Of a DNA stretch of 9,989 bases, positions 7,066-9,989 are shown piece by piece. Origin of the DNA: Kaiparowitsia sp041742695 (GTDB lineage Bacteria; Cyanobacteriota; Cyanobacteriia; Elainellales; Elainellaceae). Both the position numbers and the translations under genes were made by a program. The notes beneath the pieces are model-generated. The model was not told where the DNA came from. It searched no databases and worked only from the letters and a program-made list of their open reading frames with translations. Location: positions 1-9,989 of the forward strand of contig JBGTOF010000348.1 of the NCBI GenBank assembly GCA_041742695.1. Reading direction: 5' to 3'. How positions within the stretch are numbered: position 1 is the first letter of the stretch; every line of letters begins with the position of its first letter.

Positions 7066-7425
7066 TCAGTGAGTATCAGCGGATTTAGGATGAGGCTCAG
7101 GCGGAGTCAGAGGTTCTGATGGGACTGCGGCAGCGGCTTCGCGTTGGCTGGCCTCAATGCCTGCAGCGATCGCCTCTTTCAACCGTCCCAGTGTGCCATC
7201 CCAGTTGCGGAGAGCCGTGCCCGATAGTTGCTCAGCCTTGAGTTGGGCCGTGGTTGACAAATCCTCTGCCAGTTCGGGCAGCGCATCTGCAGATTTTTTC
7301 AAGATCCTACGGGTTTCGCGACCAGAGCGGGGCGCCAGCAATAGCCCTGTTACGACGCCTGCAGCAGCGCCGAGCACCATCCCCACTGCAAACACTCCCC
7401 CGGAACCTGAGCGTTTATCTGTCAT
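7066..7425 (-). CDS. YtxH domain protein (small membrane-anchored stress-type protein)
   Basis: This is a 119-residue protein. A Gly/Ala-rich membrane segment at about residues 9-31 is followed by the family hallmark LLLAPRSGRETR (29-40) and an amphipathic helix (about 41-98). The Pro-rich C-terminus (PSEPLTPPEPHP) is probably unstructured. Length and layout match the YtxH family, named after a Bacillus general-stress protein; the molecular function is unknown. The start is supported by AAGGGAG 7 nt before the ATG. It is the middle gene of a probable operon, 82 bp after the 112-residue membrane protein gene and 23 bp before the DUF948 gene. Both neighbours also combine one N-terminal membrane segment with helical cytoplasmic parts, so the three may act together at the membrane; this is inference. 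Confidence 0.88.
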   Translation of the reverse strand: MTDKRSGSGGVFAVGMVLGAAAGVVTGLLLAPRSGRETRRILKKSADALPELAEDLSTTAQLKAEQLSGTALRNWDGTLGRLKEAIAAGIEASQREAAAAVPSEPLTPPEPHPKSADTH

Positions 7426-7432
7426 GCGATCG

Positions 7433-7439
7433 CTCCCTT
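7433..7439 (-). promoter_or_regulatory. Shine-Dalgarno for the YtxH gene
   Basis: AAGGGAG on the minus strand is followed by a 7-nt spacer and the ATG at 7425. A HIP1 octamer fills the spacer. It is the best ribosome site in the window. Confidence 0.6.
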
Positions 7440-7507
7440 ATCGTTGAGCAACAATTGCTAGCGCATCAAGCTTAACATTTAGTTTTGCCTAGTTTTGATC
7501 CAGAGGA

Positions 7508-7846
7508 CTAGCGGTTTCCTGGAAGCCGACTGCGGGGCGATCGCCCCATCCCCCGCCATCCCCCGCGCCACAGTGATAACCCGACCCTGACTAAGGCCAG
7601 TGCTTGCTGAGCCTGCCGAACCTGATATTGCAGCAGGCCATAGCGATCGCGCCACTGCTTTGCCCTTACCTGCCTCTGCAACACCTCTGCTGGTGCACGT
7701 CGCAACACTCGATGGCACGCACGCTCTGCCCTCGTCAGCCAGTCTGCGGTTCGGGCTAGTCGTCGCCGCAGTGCCCACATCCACACCGCCACACCACAAA
7801 GGAACAAGGCGATCATCAGATTTAGGGTCACGATGATGGGGATCAT
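7508..7846 (-). CDS. Conserved small membrane protein of unknown function
   Basis: This 112-residue protein has one clear membrane segment (residues 4-26, IIVTLNLMIALFLCGVAVW) followed by a basic stop-transfer stretch (RRRLAR). A helical region (about 32-92) holds AERACHRVLRRAPAEVL and a Gln-rich part (YQVRQAQQALALV), and the tail is rich in Arg and Gly. I recognise the overall pattern as a family of small cyanobacterial proteins but know no function. A 126-residue frame overlaps it in another register (7479-7859). I chose this one because it has a coherent membrane anchor and helical pattern, while the other reads as an arbitrary mix of residues. It is the first gene of the probable operon with YtxH and DUF948. 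No clear Shine-Dalgarno precedes the ATG, so the exact start is less certain. Confidence 0.7.
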   Translation of the reverse strand: MIPIIVTLNLMIALFLCGVAVWMWALRRRLARTADWLTRAERACHRVLRRAPAEVLQRQVRAKQWRDRYGLLQYQVRQAQQALALVRVGLSLWRGGWRGMGRSPRSRLPGNR

Positions 7847-7859
7847 GAGAAAGAAGCAA

Positions 7860-7999
7860 GAATTAGGAGTTTAGGGAAAATAGAGGAGGAAGGGGGGTAG
7901 CCATGGGCTAGCCCTGCCTCAGGTGCAGAGCAGGACGGAGACTAACGCGAGAGGTCGGTATCCAAAACCCAGCCCAAGCCTAGATAGCACTAGTCTTTA
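7860..7999. other. Intergenic region upstream of the small membrane-protein operon
   Basis: These 140 bp separate the first gene of the operon from the IS5-type relic. They should contain the operon promoter, but I see no convincing boxes; TATTTT on the minus strand at about 7878 is the only weak -10-like string. A palindrome GGGCTAGCCC lies at about 7906-7915. Confidence 0.4.
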
Positions 8000-8302
8000 A
8001 AGTTTATACGCAATGACCAATGGGAACGGATTCAAGATTTGTTACCTGGATGACAGGGGGCTGTTGGAGTTACGGCAAAGGATAATCGGCTGTTTGTCGA
8101 GGCAGTGCTGTATCGATATCGCACCGGTATTCCCTGGCGCGACTTGTCAGATCGGTTGGTCATTTTCGCAAGGTTCACACGCGCTTTCGGCGCTGGGCCA
8201 AGACGGGCGTGTGGGAACGGGTGTTTCAGGTGATGGCTGACGATGCAGACCATAACTATGCCATGATCGACACCACGATTGTGCGTGCCCATCAGCATAC
8301 AG
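8000..8302 (+). pseudogene. IS5-type transposase, 5' fragment (nonsense, frameshift, truncated)
   Basis: The plus strand encodes about 100 residues of an IS5-family (IS427-like) transposase N-terminal region: NDQWERIQDLLPG, then GVTAKDNRLFVEAVLYRYRT and GIPWRDLSDR, then HFRKVHTRFRRWAKTGVWER, then VFQVMADDADHNYAMIDTT and IVRAHQH. Three lesions show it is dead. TGA at 8051-8053 interrupts the frame after LLPG. One base is missing near 8157 (CGG TT- GGT, expected Arg-Phe-Gly), so the rest lies in a different frame. The gene also ends at 8302, where the next element begins. No start codon is visible in frame; a TAG stands just upstream. The first catalytic Asp of the DDE triad is probably in MIDTTIVRAHQH; the remaining two lie in the missing part. 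No left terminal repeat was recognised. Confidence 0.85.
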
Positions 8303-8318
8303 GACTTACGCATTGACA
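8303..8318 (+). repeat. Left terminal inverted repeat
   Basis: GACTTACGCATTGACA; perfect match to the reverse complement of 8743-8758. Confidence 0.85.
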
Positions 8319-8419
8319 AATTCACCAAAATTAGGGTTCAAGGCGTCTTAACCCATCAAAGGCGCTTGGAGGATGAACCGACGAGCAACGTCTTGATAGA
8401 GGTGACGTTGTCACTCATA

Positions 8420-8731
8420 TCAATTGCCTAACTGCTGGTGCCAGACTTGCAACTCCAACTCCACAAAGGCCCGCAAGGCACAAAAAATGTGGGTATGAAT
8501 CGCCTCCTTTAAGCGCACCCGAAAGCGCCGTAGGGCACACAACTGCTTCCCGGCGCGGTGGAAACATTTAATGCCCCAATGGAGGGTATGCAACTGCTCG
8601 AAGTCAACGGCTCCGGCGGTTGGGCGAGCAGGTAGCGAACCTAGAGATCGATCGTGCAGTGAGCGGTTGAAGTTTGAGTGGAGATGCGCAGAGGATTGCT
8701 CGATAGACACCTTTGATCGAGAAACCCACAA
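8420..8731 (-). pseudogene. IS4/IS701-type transposase, C-terminal remnant
   Basis: This is a 103-residue open frame. Residues 42-103 resemble the C-terminal end of IS4/IS701-superfamily transposases (VDFEQLHTLHW, then HRAGKQLCALRRFRVR, then THIFCALRAFVELEL). Full-length enzymes have several hundred residues, so most of the protein, including the first two catalytic Asp residues, is gone. The family motif WxIExxHR reads WGIKCFHR: the catalytic Glu position is Lys55 (codon AAA, 8567-8569), so the remnant is inactive twice over. Residues 1-41 show no family pattern and probably reflect the deletion junction. The frame ends at TAA about 117 bp before the terminal repeat at 8303. Confidence 0.75.
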
Positions 8732-8742
8732 ATTGACTCACC

Positions 8743-8758
8743 TGTCAATGCGTAAGTC
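8743..8758 (-). repeat. Right terminal inverted repeat
   Basis: Reverse complement of the left repeat at 8303-8318, 16 of 16 matching. Confidence 0.85.
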
Positions 8759-8792
8759 TGAAGGTTTTTATGCACCTTACGCCGCACAGCAC

Positions 8793-8843
8793 CAAAAAAC
8801 CCTTGAAGTTCTATGCGTATGGCACATAGCGCTTCAAGGGTTT
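8793..8843 (-). terminator. Intrinsic terminator of the pyruvate kinase gene
   Basis: On the minus strand, starting 28 bp after the pyk stop, a perfect 12-bp stem (AAACCCTTGAAG 8843-8832 with CTTCAAGGGTTT 8808-8797) is extended through a 2x2 internal loop by a 5-bp inner stem (CTATG/CATAG) with a 9-nt loop. A run of T residues follows at 8799-8794. It should also shield the pyk transcript from the mobile-element remains beyond. Confidence 0.85.
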
Positions 8844-8870
8844 GAGCTTATCCCAAACTCATCAGGTTTC

Positions 8871-9989
8871 TTAGCCTTCGCCCCTAATGCTTAAGGCCAA
8901 ATCAGTTTGCACCGCGCTAGACGGGCCAGAGTAGACCAACCCGCGTTGGGTGTCTAGGGTTAAGATCGTGCCGTCGCGAATCACTTGGGTTGCGCCTTTC
9001 ACGCCGACAATGACCGGAACACCCAGGCGCAACCCAATCACGGCGGCATGTCCAGTCAGATTATCATCCTCTGTCACAATGCCCGCCGCCTTGCGAATCA
9101 CTTCAATATAATCGGCGCTAGTTTCTGTCACGACTAAAATATCACCGGCACTGAAGTTGCTGACTTCATGGCTGGTTTGCGCGACCCGAGCGCGACCGCT
9201 CACAGATCCTTGTCCAATGCCAATGCCCTGCCCCAGCACCGCTGTCACCAGTTCTACCTTAATTAGATCCGTTGAGCCAGAGACCCCTTGCAGCGTGCCT
9301 GCCGTCATCACGACCAAATCTCCTTCGGCTAGCAGGTGCTTTTCTTGAGCCACGTTCATCGCGGCCTGAAAGGTTTGCCCAGTCGAGGGTAGATCGAGTA
9401 CCAGCAGGGGACGCACGCCCCACACCATCTGCAACTGCCGCGCCACATCGACATGAGGCGTCACTGCCAAAATGGGTTTCGTCGGGCGAAACTTAGACAC
9501 GTTGCGCGCGGTCGAGCCAGTTTTGGTTAGGGTCATGATGGCCGCTGCATCAAGCTGATCGGCAATGCGTCCTACAGCCTGACTAATCGCATTGGGAATA
9601 GTGCGGCCCGGTGTCTTTTCTAGATTGCGGGTTAGGGGCTGCTCGCGCTCGATGCGCAGAGCAATGCGCGCCATCGTCTCTACTGCCTGTATCGGAAACT
9701 GTCCCACTGCTGTCTCGTTTGAGAGCATCACAGCGTCCGTACCATCCAGAATGGCGTTGGCTACATCAGAAATTTCAGCGCGGGTGGGGCGAGGGTTATT
9801 CACCATGCTGTCGAGCATTTGGGTGGCGGTAATAACCGGAATGCCCAAACGGTTGGAGGTGGCGATCAGTTGCTTCTGCAAGATCGGCACGTCTTCGGCA
9901 GGCAGTTCTACCCCTAAGTCGCCCCGGGCTACCATCACCCCGTCGCACAGAGAGAGGATGGCATCCATCTGCTCAATGGCTTCGTGCTT
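8871..9989 (-). CDS. pyk: Pyruvate kinase, C-terminal part, with extra PEP-utilising domain
   Basis: This enzyme makes pyruvate and ATP from phosphoenolpyruvate and ADP in the last step of glycolysis, in the cytoplasm. The frame enters from the right edge, so the N-terminal part of the barrel, with the catalytic Lys, is missing; 372 codons are visible. They include the substrate-loop motif VMVARGDLGVE, the active-site Thr region ITATQMLDSM and the barrel end DGTDAVMLSNETAVGQFP. The regulatory C-terminal domain follows (TKTGSTARNVSKFRP to VMTAGTL). The last roughly 115 residues form a PEP-utilising swivel-like domain (FSAGDILVVTETSADYIEV, LTGHAAVIGLRLGVPVIVG), the extra C-terminal domain of cyanobacterial and Bacillus-type enzymes. 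Its usual Ser-His pair reads Gly-His, with His retained. The gene is intact as far as seen, ends at TAA (8871-8873) and has its own terminator. Confidence 0.97.
   Translation of the reverse strand, partial: KHEAIEQMDAILSLCDGVMVARGDLGVELPAEDVPILQKQLIATSNRLGIPVITATQMLDSMVNNPRPTRAEISDVANAILDGTDAVMLSNETAVGQFPIQAVETMARIALRIEREQPLTRNLEKTPGRTIPNAISQAVGRIADQLDAAAIMTLTKTGSTARNVSKFRPTKPILAVTPHVDVARQLQMVWGVRPLLVLDLPSTGQTFQAAMNVAQEKHLLAEGDLVVMTAGTLQGVSGSTDLIKVELVTAVLGQGIGIGQGSVSGRARVAQTSHEVSNFSAGDILVVTETSADYIEVIRKAAGIVTEDDNLTGHAAVIGLRLGVPVIVGVKGATQVIRDGTILTLDTQRGLVYSGPSSAVQTDLALSIRGEG

Larger units (their letters stand above)
606..7650. repeat. HIP1 octamers (GCGATCGC), dispersed
   Basis: I counted about 23 copies by eye between 606 and 7650, many extended to GGCGATCGCC. 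Most lie inside coding sequence, for example near 606, 700, 1712, 3791, 4336, 6561 and 7643. This density is a marker of cyanobacterial genomes. None was found from about 5100 to 6350 or from 7651 to the right end, the latter including more than 1.1 kb of pyk. Confidence 0.85.
8303..8758. mobile_element. 456-bp non-autonomous insertion element with 16-bp terminal inverted repeats
   Basis: GACTTACGCATTGACA at 8303-8318 is matched perfectly by its reverse complement at 8743-8758. The element interrupts the IS5-type transposase exactly after its ACA codon at 8299-8301 plus one base. Inside is only the C-terminal part of an IS4/IS701-type transposase on the minus strand, so this is an internally deleted copy that could move only if a full relative supplied transposase. 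The flanks (ACAG left, TGAA right) show no target duplication. The IS5 gene does not resume on the right, so the locus was further rearranged or deleted after insertion. Confidence 0.85.

Noticed and set aside
7479..7859. 126-residue minus-strand frame overlapping the small membrane-protein gene
   Set aside because: It reads as an arbitrary mix without any domain or membrane pattern, whereas the 7508-7846 frame has a clear membrane anchor and ordered helices.
8013..8240. Plus-strand frame beginning MTNGNGFKICY
   Set aside because: It is a different register of the IS5-type transposase relic; the real homology lies in the other two frames.
8571..8894. 107-residue plus-strand frame across the mobile element and pyk terminator
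   Set aside because: It runs through a terminal inverted repeat and a terminator hairpin and is antisense to a recognisable transposase remnant; no family pattern.
8871..9968. Pyruvate kinase starting at the ATG at 9968
   Set aside because: The codons further right (KHEAIEQ) continue the conserved protein, so the gene runs off the window and this Met is internal.
1..9989. CRISPR array, tRNA or rRNA genes
   Set aside because: I saw no regularly spaced long direct repeats and no cloverleaf or ribosomal RNA signature on either strand.

Overview
The window looks like chromosomal DNA of a cyanobacterium. The octamer GCGATCGC (the HIP1 motif, a cyanobacterial hallmark) occurs about 23 times by eye. 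The protein families fit too: an MHYT/GAF hybrid histidine kinase, a YtxH/DUF948 pair, and a pyruvate kinase with an extra C-terminal PEP-utilising domain. I cannot name genus or species. Every apparently intact gene lies on the minus strand; the only plus-strand coding remnant is a dead transposase.

Region 1 (1-5006) is a signalling module, read right to left. A 1132-residue hybrid sensor kinase (MHYT membrane sensor, PAS, phytochrome-type GAF, HisKA/HATPase, receiver, helical tail) is followed 54 bp later by a response-regulator gene. The regulator begins with an intact receiver domain and coiled linker, then meets an in-frame TAA. The same frame stays open beyond it to the window edge and encodes GGDEF and EAL domains with intact signature motifs. 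The ancestral gene was therefore REC-GGDEF-EAL, coupling the kinase to cyclic-di-GMP turnover. As read here, the output half is cut off by one nonsense codon.

Region 2 (5007-6289) is a 1.28-kb AT-rich gap with no convincing protein gene and almost no HIP1 sites. It holds several inverted and direct repeats. Near its right end is an 83-bp double-hairpin palindromic repeat of the dispersed type common in cyanobacterial genomes.

Region 3 (6290-7846) is a probable three-gene minus-strand operon of small membrane-anchored proteins: a 112-residue protein with one N-terminal membrane segment, a YtxH-type protein, and a DUF948-type protein with an acidic tail.

Region 4 (about 8000-8758) is a graveyard of mobile elements. 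A plus-strand IS5-type transposase 5' fragment carries a nonsense codon and a -1 frameshift and is cut off exactly where a 456-bp element with perfect 16-bp terminal inverted repeats begins. That element keeps only the C-terminal end of an IS4/IS701-type transposase, with the expected catalytic Glu read as Lys.

Region 5 (8793-9989) is the 3' part of pyruvate kinase, entering from the right edge and ending in a strong intrinsic terminator.
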